6,374 nucleotides of DNA, taken from positions 1-6,374 of the forward strand of contig JAQVZT010000152.1 of assembly GCA_028708055.1 (NCBI GenBank). The letters run 5' to 3'. The notes under the pieces are model-generated. The model did no database searches. It was not told the origin of the DNA and saw only the letters and a list, made by a program, of their open reading frames with translations. The DNA comes from Methanothrix sp. GTDB taxonomy: Archaea; Halobacteriota; Methanosarcinia; Methanotrichales; Methanotrichaceae. The translations under genes were made by a program, and so were the position numbers. Shown here piece after piece: positions 1 through 5,937 of this stretch (position 1 is its first letter; each line of letters starts with the position of its first letter).

Positions 1-968
1 TCCCGGTGCGGTCCGACGGAAAGGCTGCTGCCGGTGACTACTACTGCGCTGTCTCCGCCGATAGCTATCGACTTGACGGCAAAGGCCCGCACATGGGTGA
101 GAAGTGAGCCCACTTTGGCGCCTTTAGCAGAGAGCAGGGGCTTGCCGGAAAGGATGAGGGCGAGGTCTGTGGTGGTACCGCCGATATCCACGATGACGCT
201 GCTCTGGCCGGGCTCGGTCAGGGCCAGGACTCCCATGATGCTGGCCGCAGGTCCGGAGAAGATGGTCTCCACCGGCATTTGCACGGATTTGTCCAGGGGA
301 AGGGTGCCCCCGTCTGCCTTGAGGATGTAGACCGGGGAATTGATCCTGCGCTCCTTTAAAGCCGCAGCCACGTCTCTGGCAAAGAGATCGTAGCTGTCTT
401 TGGTTGCGGCGGTGAGCATGGTGGTTGCTGCCCGGCGGGGGAAGTTGAGCTGGCCGGATACCCGGTGTCCCAGCTCGATCTTGCTGCCCGGCAGAGCGGC
501 GGCCATTATCTCGCCGACCTTATTTTCATGAGAATGGTTTCTCTGGCAGAATTTTCCCACCACTGCCACGCGGGAGAGGCCTTTAGCCTGAATGCGGGAG
601 GCAGCCTCTTTGATCTGGGGCTCCTTGAGCTTATCGATCTCGTTTCCGCGAAAATCGATCGCCCCGTCGAGGATGGTGCTCTCGCCCAGAGCGTAGTCAC
701 GGGGGTTGGTTCCCGGTCCCGGTATGAGCACCAGGGCCACTGGATCCGTCTTTCCCTCGGCGATCATATTAGTAATCAGGGTAGTGCTCAGGACCACACG
801 TTCGATCTTGCGGGTATCAATGCCCCGCACCAGCTCGTCCAGGGCCGAAAGCAGGCACTTCAACAGGTTATCGTGATCTGTCGGCACATATGCGGTCTTG
901 ACCACCCGGCTTCCGTCCACGATAACGGCGTCAGTGGTGGTGCCGCCCACATCAATTCCTATAAGCAT
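1..968 (-). CDS. Hydantoinase/oxoprolinase (HyuA-like) family protein, partial
   Basis: The first 322 codons of a HyuA-type protein run off the left window edge, so the C-terminus is missing; relatives are usually 500-700 residues. Members of this ASKHA-fold family are ATP-dependent cyclic-amide hydrolases or related carboxylases in the cytoplasm; the substrate here cannot be told. Visible hallmarks are the N-terminal nucleotide-binding loop GIDVGGTTTDAVI (residues 4-16), STTLITN (61-67, the family's GTT-x-TN region), KADGGTLPLD (217-226), ETIFSGPAAS (234-243), a second glycine-rich phosphate loop IVDIGGTTTDLA (259-270) and SIAIGGDS (300-307). The ATG (968-966) is preceded by AAAGGCGAG, a reasonable archaeal ribosome binding site seven bases upstream. 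The gene is GC-rich like the first half of the restriction gene and points away from the island. I see no frameshift or missing motif in the visible part. Family assignment is firm; the specific reaction is unknown. Confidence 0.9.
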   Translation of the reverse strand, partial: MLIGIDVGGTTTDAVIVDGSRVVKTAYVPTDHDNLLKCLLSALDELVRGIDTRKIERVVLSTTLITNMIAEGKTDPVALVLIPGPGTNPRDYALGESTILDGAIDFRGNEIDKLKEPQIKEAASRIQAKGLSRVAVVGKFCQRNHSHENKVGEIMAAALPGSKIELGHRVSGQLNFPRRAATTMLTAATKDSYDLFARDVAAALKERRINSPVYILKADGGTLPLDKSVQMPVETIFSGPAASIMGVLALTEPGQSSVIVDIGGTTTDLALILSGKPLLSAKGAKVGSLLTHVRAFAVKSIAIGGDSAVVVTGSSLSVGPHR

Positions 969-1070
969 TTTATCTCGCCTTTCGATATCCGCTAAGTTGA
1001 GGGGGTATATCGGCTTTGTGGTCTTTTGGCAGGGGCTTTGCCAGACGAATTTTGGTGGGTGGTAGGAAGA

Positions 1071-1184
1071 TTGAAAAACCTTGAAAGTACCATTGAATGC
1101 CTGACCCTGATGGAAAAACTCACTGAAGAGAAGGTTAATGCAATTGCAGAATGGATAAAAAAGAAGGCTCTGATGCAGGAATAG
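1071..1184 (+). CDS. Small hypothetical ORF (37 aa), possibly a gene remnant
   Basis: A short ORF from TTG at 1071 to TAG at 1182. GGTGGGTGG lies eight bases upstream and could serve as a ribosome binding site; GTG at 1059 is an alternative start. The product is charged and helical-looking, with LMEKLTEEKVNAIAEWIKKK near its C-terminus, which resembles the helical ends of small antitoxin-like proteins, but I do not recognise a family. The frame stays open upstream only to 996 and that part reads like non-coding sequence. Its stop codon directly abuts the stop codon of the opposing small ORF at 1185. It may be a remnant of a longer gene or a genuine tiny gene; codon-like composition is the only support. 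Confidence 0.3.
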   Translation: MKNLESTIECLTLMEKLTEEKVNAIAEWIKKKALMQE

Positions 1185-1355
1185 TTACATTTTAGCCAGT
1201 TCTTCCAGCATATCCTTGTGGTATGCTACGCTTTCAAGGAAGTTCTTGCGTTCGCTGGGTGATAAAGCGTTTAACATTTCATCGATTGATACCAGGGACA
1301 CGCAGGTGAGTCTTATCTGAGTCGTAGTGTCCTCGCTTGCGTCTGAGCATGCCAA
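1185..1355 (-). CDS. Small hypothetical protein (56 aa), TTG start
   Basis: A 56-codon ORF on the minus strand, shorter than common ORF cut-offs. TTG (1355-1353) is chosen because AAAGGTG (1368-1362) lies six bases upstream, matching the archaeal anti-Shine-Dalgarno, and because the resulting N-terminus (L/M)ACSDASED resembles MACSDSLNE at the start of the gene at 6281. The C-terminal half (SIDEMLNALSPSERKNFLES, residues 23-42, followed by an acidic helix ending ELAKM) looks like real soluble helical protein, possibly a small regulator or antitoxin, but no family is recognised. It runs divergently from the restriction gene, with the repeat array at 1381-1432 between them. A second minus frame starting at ATG 1377 overlaps it (32 codons) and lacks this protein-like character. 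No partner gene is visible next to it. Confidence 0.45.
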   Translation of the reverse strand: MACSDASEDTTTQIRLTCVSLVSIDEMLNALSPSERKNFLESVAYHKDMLEELAKM

Positions 1356-1380
1356 TTGCAACACCTTTCAAATCCATCTA

Positions 1381-1432
1381 AATAGCCGCTATAATAGCTG
1401 CTATTAGTATCTGCTATTAGTATCTGTAATAA
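1381..1432. repeat. Short tandem repeats with ATAGC-N-GCTAT palindromes, candidate operator
   Basis: Four imperfect 12-13 bp units lie in tandem. CTGCTATTAGTAT occurs twice back to back (1398-1410 and 1411-1423) and degenerate copies flank it. The left part contains two perfect odd-centred inverted repeats, ATAGCCGCTAT (1382-1392) and AATAGCTGCTATT (1393-1405). The array sits between the divergent small ORF at 1355 and the TATA box at 1441, just upstream of the restriction gene promoter. Tandem palindromes at that place are typical of binding sites for a dimeric regulator, but the regulator is not identified. The units are far too short for CRISPR repeats. Confidence 0.6.
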
Positions 1433-1438
1433 ATGGCG

Positions 1439-1448
1439 ACTATAAATA
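1439..1448 (+). promoter_or_regulatory. Archaeal TATA box (box A) for the restriction operon
   Basis: ACTATAAATA fits archaeal box A and would place transcription start near 1468-1472, leaving a leader of about 40 nt before the restriction gene start at 1511. The identical ten bases occur at 6247-6256 ahead of the next plus-strand gene. A small dyad GGAA-TAT-TTCC (1466-1476) lies at the predicted start site. This is inferred from consensus and position only. Confidence 0.5.
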
Positions 1449-1510
1449 ACTTAGGGAGTCTGTAGGGAATATTTCCTGCCAGAAGCTTTTTGGGGAGAAG
1501 CAGTCAATGA

Positions 1511-4500
1511 ATGCACCGGAGGGCTAAGAAATTGCAGGCAGAAGCTCAAGGAGAAGCGCAGGCATCAGCGCTGCGGGCGCCGGCAAAGATCATCGAGCTG
1601 GTAGAAAAGTTCGAGCGGGATCAGGATATCTACCGGTCCAGCCAGTACAATGAGACGGAGCTGCGAACGGAGTTCATCAATCCCTTTTTTGAGGCGCTGG
1701 GGTGGGACGTCTACCACAAGCAGGAATGCCGGGCCGACAAGAGAGAGGTCAAAGAGGAGGATGCGGTCGATGTCGAGGGAAAGATCAAGAATCCCGACTA
1801 CAGCTTTCGCCTCTTTGACAAAAGGAAATTCTTCGTTGAGGTTAAGAGGCCGTCCATAAATATCGAATCGGGAGTCTACCCGGCCTACCAGATAAGGCGC
1901 TATGCCTGGTCTGCCGACCTTGCCATCTCCATTCTTACCGATTTTGAGGAGTTCTCCGTCTACTACTGCCGGGCGCGGCCCTCCAAGGATGACAAATCCA
2001 CCAAATCGCGCCTGCTGTATTTCCGGTATGACCAGTATGCTGAGAAGTGGCCGGAGATTGCCGCCCTCTTTTCCAGGGAGGCGGTGCTAAACGGTTCGCT
2101 TGATAAGTATGTGCAGTCTCTGCCCCAAAAGAGAGGCGACAAGAGGGTGGATGCCGCCCTTCTGGACGACATCTCGCTCTGGCGAGAAGCCCTGGCAAAA
2201 AGCATCGCTCGGCACAATCCCGATCTGGACACGACAGGCCTCAACTATGCCGTTCAGACCATCATCGATCGGATCATATTTTTGCGCATCTGCGAGGACC
2301 GGGGAATTGAGAGATACATGCGTCTCAAGGACCTCTTAAACGGAGAGCGGGTTTATCCCAGGCTCTGCGAGCTGTTCCTGCAGGCGGATGAGCGCTACAA
2401 TTCCGGAATCTTTCATTTCAGCAAGGAGCCGGGCAGGGAGAATCCAGACACCATCACGCCCGGCCTTGTAATCGACGACGATACCCTGAAGAATATCATC
2501 AAGCGCCTGTATTTTCCTGAGAGCCCCTACGAGTTCTCGGTCCTTCCTGCGGAGATTCTGGGCCAGATTTACGAGCAGTTTTTGGGCAAGGTCATCCGGC
2601 TGGATGAGGGCCACAATGCCCTGGTCGAGGACAAGCCGGAGGTAAAGAAGGCAGGCGGGGTCAAGTACACTCCGGCTTACATCGTCGAGTACATTGTGCA
2701 AAATACGACCGCTCCGCTTCTGCAAGGAAAGACGCTGCAAGAGGCGGCAAGCCTGCGGGTGCTCGATCCTGCCTGCGGTTCGGGTTCTTTTCTCATTGTG
2801 GCCTACCAGCATCTCCTTGACTGGCATAAGGAATTGTATATCAAAAACCTGGTGCCGTTGATCGAGAGCGGCAGGAATTCGGAGATCAGGCGGCTCCTGC
2901 CTGTGGCCACGCCGACAAAGGGAAAGAAATCTCGAAACCATGAGCCGGAGCTGCCCGTTTACCTGGGCCGGGGCGGGGAATGGAAGCTGACCACGGCGGA
3001 GCGAAAGCGCATTTTGCTGAACAACATCTTCGGAGTGGACATCGACCGGCAGGCGGTGGAGGTGACAAAGCTCTCTCTGCTGCTAAAGGTGCTGGAGGGG
3101 GAGAACGAGGAGACGATATCCAAGCAGCTCACGCTCTTTTCTGAGAGGGCGCTGCCGGACCTGGGAAATAATATCAAATGCGGCAACTCTCTCGTGGGCT
3201 GGGACATACTGGAGAGCAATCCCGGCCTGGGGGCAGAGGAGATTGCCAGGATCAATCCCTTCGACTGGGAACGGGAATTTCCCGAGGTCTTCCAGAGGGG
3301 CGGGTTTGATGTGGTGATCGGCAATCCGCCTTATGGTGCAGAACTCCTACAAATCGGGAAGGATTATCTAAAGGTTCAATATAATACATTTGTCAGCCGA
3401 GGGGAGAGCTATTTAATATTCGTGGAAAAAGCAGTCAGACTGCTCAAATTAAAAGGCGTTTTAGGATATATTATTCCAGATACGTATCTAAATTTGGGAT
3501 TCACACTAGTTCTAAGGAGCTTCCTGCTCAGAAACACCAAGATAGACGAAATTGTTTTGCTAAATTCAAATGTGTTTAATGGGGTTACTGTTGACACAAC
3601 CTTGTTATTCGCAAAACGTGAGAAAGAAACGCAAGATTTTCATGAATCAAAAGTATCAATTAAACTTATCGATAAAAAGGCATTTATCAATTCAATCGAA
3701 AATAATTACAGGGAGTTCTCTGTGTCAACAAGCATTTGGCATGAACTTGGTTCTTTTAATATTATTAGCAATCTTGATGAATTAAATATAATAAACACAA
3801 TTGAAAATAAAAATATTAAATTATCCGAAGTTGCAGAGATGTTTTCAGGGATCAAAGCATATGAGGTTGGAAAAGGGAATCCTCCACAAACAAAGATGAT
3901 TCGCGACTCAAAACCATATACATCAGAAAATCGCTTAGAGGATTCTTGGCTGCCACTCCATGATGGAAAACATATTGGACGATATCAACTTCTATGGAAG
4001 CAAAACAATTGGATATCATATGGTCAGTGGCTAGCGGCTCCAAGAAAACCAGAAAACTTTGTCGGAGAGAAAATTTTAATACGCAAAATCGTTGGAAAAA
4101 CACTAATTGCCATGCATATTCCGGAAACATCATATTGTAATACATTATTATTTATATTAAAGATAAAACCTGCAATAAAATTTAGTTATTTGTATCTACT
4201 TGGTATATTAAACTCTCAGTTCATTGGATGGTATTTTAGAAAGAAATTTCAGATAAGTGCTGAAGACACGTTTCCACAAATAATGATTAGAGATATTCTG
4301 CAATTATTTGTCCCAACGACCGACGTCGCCCGCCACGATCGCATGGTATCCCTGGTAGAGAGAATGCTCGCCCTGCACAAACAGCTCCCCGAAACGGCCA
4401 CGCCTCACGAAAAGACTGCCCTGCAGCGGCAGATCGAGGCCACGGACGGGCAGATCGACGCGCTGGTCTACGAGCTGTACGGGCTGACGGAGGAGGAGAT

Positions 4501-4546
4501 CGGGATTGTGGAAGGAAAAACAGGTTGCGAGAAGGTATCGATTTGA
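1511..4546 (+). CDS. Type IIG restriction-modification enzyme (Eco57I-like, adenine-specific)
   Basis: A 1011-residue fused nuclease-methyltransferase, full length for the family. It should transfer methyl groups from S-adenosylmethionine to adenine N6 and cleave unmodified DNA. An N-terminal PD-(D/E)xK nuclease domain (about 45-195) shows PD96 and E110-V-K112. A helical connector (200-380) precedes the methyltransferase core: motif I LDPACGSGSF (418-427), GVDIDRQAVEVTKL (508-521), and motif IV NPPY (605-608), the N6-adenine signature. A TaqI-type target-recognition region spans about 760-935, and a C-terminal helical tail begins at DVARHDRM (938-945). ATG 1511 follows GGGGAG (1492-1497) by 13 bases, rather far; TTG at 1532 (codon 8) behind GGAGG (1517-1521) is an alternative, and the ATG at 1507 opens only a six-codon ORF. 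Positions 3340-4310 are much more AT-rich than both flanks. The last residues after IVEG differ from the two downstream tail copies, so the C-terminus has probably been replaced. Recognition sequence unknown. Confidence 0.93.
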   Translation: MHRRAKKLQAEAQGEAQASALRAPAKIIELVEKFERDQDIYRSSQYNETELRTEFINPFFEALGWDVYHKQECRADKREVKEEDAVDVEGKIKNPDYSFRLFDKRKFFVEVKRPSINIESGVYPAYQIRRYAWSADLAISILTDFEEFSVYYCRARPSKDDKSTKSRLLYFRYDQYAEKWPEIAALFSREAVLNGSLDKYVQSLPQKRGDKRVDAALLDDISLWREALAKSIARHNPDLDTTGLNYAVQTIIDRIIFLRICEDRGIERYMRLKDLLNGERVYPRLCELFLQADERYNSGIFHFSKEPGRENPDTITPGLVIDDDTLKNIIKRLYFPESPYEFSVLPAEILGQIYEQFLGKVIRLDEGHNALVEDKPEVKKAGGVKYTPAYIVEYIVQNTTAPLLQGKTLQEAASLRVLDPACGSGSFLIVAYQHLLDWHKELYIKNLVPLIESGRNSEIRRLLPVATPTKGKKSRNHEPELPVYLGRGGEWKLTTAERKRILLNNIFGVDIDRQAVEVTKLSLLLKVLEGENEETISKQLTLFSERALPDLGNNIKCGNSLVGWDILESNPGLGAEEIARINPFDWEREFPEVFQRGGFDVVIGNPPYGAELLQIGKDYLKVQYNTFVSRGESYLIFVEKAVRLLKLKGVLGYIIPDTYLNLGFTLVLRSFLLRNTKIDEIVLLNSNVFNGVTVDTTLLFAKREKETQDFHESKVSIKLIDKKAFINSIENNYREFSVSTSIWHELGSFNIISNLDELNIINTIENKNIKLSEVAEMFSGIKAYEVGKGNPPQTKMIRDSKPYTSENRLEDSWLPLHDGKHIGRYQLLWKQNNWISYGQWLAAPRKPENFVGEKILIRKIVGKTLIAMHIPETSYCNTLLFILKIKPAIKFSYLYLLGILNSQFIGWYFRKKFQISAEDTFPQIMIRDILQLFVPTTDVARHDRMVSLVERMLALHKQLPETATPHEKTALQRQIEATDGQIDALVYELYGLTEEEIGIVEGKTGCEKVSI
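4322..4514 (+). repeat. Tail repeat copy A (3' end of the type IIG gene)
   Basis: This is the in-gene copy of a ~200-bp sequence found again at 5212-5405 (B) and about 5938-6164 (C), all in the same orientation. Positions 4400-4500 are identical to 5291-5391 over 101 bases, and 4375-4514 match 5266-5405 with four mismatches by hand alignment. The 5' part (4322-4374) is more divergent and differs from B by small indels. It encodes the C-terminal helical segment from DVARHDRM through GLTEEEIGIVE. The abrupt return to high GC at about 4315 coincides with the start of the repeat. Confidence 0.9.
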
Positions 4547-4560
4547 GGAGGAAAGGTGGC

Positions 4561-5004
4561 ATGGATCTGATTTATCTTGATTATAATTGCTTTCAACGAA
4601 GATTTGATGATCCCAGCCAGATAAAGATCCAGCTTGAGGCTCTGGCCTGCGAAGAGATTTTTCTGAGGGCCGAGATTGATGCTGTCCAGTTAGCTTGGTC
4701 CTTCATTCATGAGGATGAGACCTTGCTTTGTCCTTTCCCTAATAGATTGAATGTTGCCTTCATACTTTCCACCCTTTGTAAGATGAGAATTGGGCCGGAA
4801 GAGCAAATTTATAAATCAGCTCTGGAATTTCAGAGAAAATCTAAGATGACCTCAAAAGATGCCATCCATCTCGCATGCGCCCTTTTTATCAAAGCCGATT
4901 ACTTCTTAAGTTGTGACAACAGACTTGTAAGCCAAGCTAAGAAATTCGGATTGAAGATGAATATCTTAAACCCCGTGGATTATATAAGAATGGAGGATCT
5001 ATGA
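4561..5004 (+). CDS. PIN-domain (VapC-like) ribonuclease toxin
   Basis: A 147-residue protein with PIN-domain features: an N-terminal strand ending in an acidic residue (IYLDYN, D7), KDAIHLACA (D100) and FLSCDNRLV (D119), the order of acids that bind metal in these RNases. Acidic residues at 51-53 may supply a fourth ligand. ATG 4561 is preferred over in-frame upstream starts inside the restriction gene because GAGGAGG (4545-4551) and GGTGG (4555-4559) lie just ahead of it and the core fold begins at once. The gene starts 14 bases after the restriction gene stop and overlaps the next gene by ATGA (5001-5004), so it is probably co-transcribed and translationally coupled. In typical VapBC pairs the antitoxin comes first; here the presumed partner is downstream. 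Base composition is lower in GC than the flanking tail repeats, consistent with separate acquisition. The RNA target cannot be predicted. Confidence 0.8.
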   Translation: MDLIYLDYNCFQRRFDDPSQIKIQLEALACEEIFLRAEIDAVQLAWSFIHEDETLLCPFPNRLNVAFILSTLCKMRIGPEEQIYKSALEFQRKSKMTSKDAIHLACALFIKADYFLSCDNRLVSQAKKFGLKMNILNPVDYIRMEDL

Positions 5005-5213
5005 GCGAAAGAATCAAGGCAATTGATGAGTCTGAACTGCGAGTTATTGGAATTGACGCATTGAATAAGGCGTTAGGTCCCGCTGAAGCGCTCAGATTTC
5101 TAGCCCTCTTCCATCGTGAGCCAACTGATTATGTTGATGTCTCTAAAAAGCTTTACGAAAATCAAAGTGTAGACGAAATCTTCAAGCGGGCCAAAGAACA
5201 TTGGAGAGGCTGA
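5001..5213 (+). CDS. Putative antitoxin partner of the PIN toxin (70 aa)
   Basis: A 70-residue acidic/basic small protein beginning MSERIKAIDESELRVIGI, with a central LGPAEALRFLALFHREP segment and a C-terminal helix SVDEIFKRAKEHWRG. I recognise the general look of a small family that often sits beside PIN-domain genes, but no classical DNA-binding motif (AbrB, ribbon-helix-helix) is evident, so the antitoxin role rests on context. The start is well supported: GGAGG (4992-4996) four bases upstream, and an ATGA overlap with the toxin stop. Its stop codon coincides with the first bases of tail repeat B, and TGATG (5211-5215) couples it to the following ORF. The coding sequence therefore ends exactly where the duplicated restriction-gene sequence starts. 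Confidence 0.6.
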   Translation: MSERIKAIDESELRVIGIDALNKALGPAEALRFLALFHREPTDYVDVSKKLYENQSVDEIFKRAKEHWRG

Positions 5214-5476
5214 TGTCGCCCGCCAATCCGCATGGCCTTCCTGGTGCAGAGATTGCTCGCTTCTCGCACAAACAGCTCCCCGAAGCTGCTACGCCTCACG
5301 AAAAGACTGCCCTGCAGCGGCAGATCGAGGCCACGGACGGGCAGATCGACGCGCTGGTCTACGAGCTGTACGGGCTGACGGAGGAGGAGATTGGGATTGT
5401 GGAAGCTGTGGGCAAAAAGAAGCGTTCGGCGAAAGTCTTTAAAAGGATTAAGTCCATGCTAAAGCAAGGCGATTAA
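5213..5476 (+). pseudogene. Duplicated C-terminal fragment of the type IIG enzyme (tail copy B), still an open 87-codon ORF
   Basis: Homology to the restriction gene tail covers 5212-5405. Relative to copy A there is a one-base loss around 5225 and a two-base gain around 5262, so the first ~20 residues read in a foreign frame, while from SHKQLPE onward the restriction-protein frame is restored and near-identical. After EEEIGIVE the frame continues with a basic extension (EAVGKKKRSAKVF, then KRIKSMLKQGD) absent from copy A. ATG 5213 is coupled by TGATG to the preceding gene, with GGAGAGG (5203-5209) upstream; TTG 5201 is another start. The stop is one base from the RelB-like start. It lacks every catalytic domain, so by origin it is a fragment, yet signals for translation are intact. 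It could be an expressed stand-alone helical tail or a relic that merely keeps the operon coupled. Confidence 0.75.
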
Positions 5477-5477
5477 G

Positions 5478-5642
5478 ATGAAAGCGAAGATATCCATGGT
5501 GCCCACAAAGAAAACGGTGCCTCTTGAAGAAGATGAGCGCATTGTTGCGGGGACGCTAAAAGGCGCCAGGGAATGCAAAATGGGTCTGGCGAAGCGGTTT
5601 GATAACGTGGAGGACGCAATCGCCTATCTACGCGATCTATGA
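5478..5642 (+). CDS. RelB-like antitoxin (54 aa)
   Basis: A short gene below usual ORF cut-offs, supported by position and sequence. ATG 5478 follows AAGGCGAT (5466-5473), a fair ribosome binding site, and the TGA overlaps the toxin start by ATGA (5639-5642). The product begins MKAKISMVPTKKTVPL, has an acidic helix EEDERIVAG, and ends with KRFDNVEDAIAYLRDL; this last segment matches the toxin-embracing C-terminal pattern (F-x-x-x-E-(D/E)-A-I-x-Y-L) seen in small antitoxins paired with RelE/YafQ toxins. It should bind and neutralise the downstream toxin and perhaps repress the operon. It lies one base after the tail-copy-B ORF, so it probably shares the upstream transcript; no separate TATA box is obvious. 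An internal ATG (codon 7) is a less likely start. Confidence 0.75.
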   Translation: MKAKISMVPTKKTVPLEEDERIVAGTLKGARECKMGLAKRFDNVEDAIAYLRDL

Positions 5643-5908
5643 TCTTTCATCTTGATTTTGCTCCGCAGTTCCAAAGAAATTTCAAACGCTTGACCAAGAA
5701 GAATGCACCTTTGAGAGAAAGGGTTCTCAAAAGGATTGAAGAAATTGCTGCAAACCCCGAAATAGGTGAAAATTTGAGTGGAAACTTGGCGGGGAAGCAG
5801 AGCATACATGTGGCCAAGCATTGGGTTATCATCTATCAGGTCTACAACATTGAGAATAAGATCGAGTTTCAAAACTTCGATCATCATGATCATGCTTATT
5901 GCATATAA
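5639..5908 (+). CDS. RelE-family (RelE/YafQ/ParE superfamily) mRNA interferase toxin
   Basis: An 89-residue basic protein of normal length for this superfamily. It shows an N-terminal strand and helix pair (MIFHLDFAPQFQRNFKRL), a second helix RVLKRIEEIAANPEIG (28-43), the beta-sheet region with GKQSIHVAKHWVIIYQV (52-68), and the C-terminal motif FDHHDHAY (80-87), typical of archaeal and bacterial RelE/YafQ-like toxins whose terminal histidine and tyrosine take part in ribosome-dependent mRNA cleavage. The start overlaps the antitoxin stop by ATGA, giving translational coupling and the classical antitoxin-toxin order. No truncation is seen, so the toxin could be active. It is followed within about 30 bases by tail repeat C. 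ParE-type gyrase inhibition is an alternative within the same fold, but the histidine-rich end favours an RNase. Confidence 0.87.
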   Translation: MIFHLDFAPQFQRNFKRLTKKNAPLRERVLKRIEEIAANPEIGENLSGNLAGKQSIHVAKHWVIIYQVYNIENKIEFQNFDHHDHAYCI

Positions 5909-5937
5909 AGCGAAATGAGATCATTTTGGCTCGCTTC

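Noticed and set aside
465..995. Plus-strand ORF of 176 codons
   Set aside because: It is the antisense shadow of the hydantoinase-family gene, whose minus-strand translation carries clear family motifs throughout.
1253..1377. Alternative minus-strand frame from ATG 1377 (MDLKGVAIG...)
   Set aside because: Stops after 32 codons, rich in arginine and lysine without pattern, and overlaps the better supported TTG-started ORF in another frame.
1381..1432. CRISPR-like array
   Set aside because: Units are 12-13 bp and contiguous without unique spacers, so this is a short tandem repeat or operator, not CRISPR.
2336..2941. Minus-strand ORF of 201 codons
   Set aside because: Lies wholly inside the methyltransferase part of the restriction gene on the opposite strand and has no recognisable motif.
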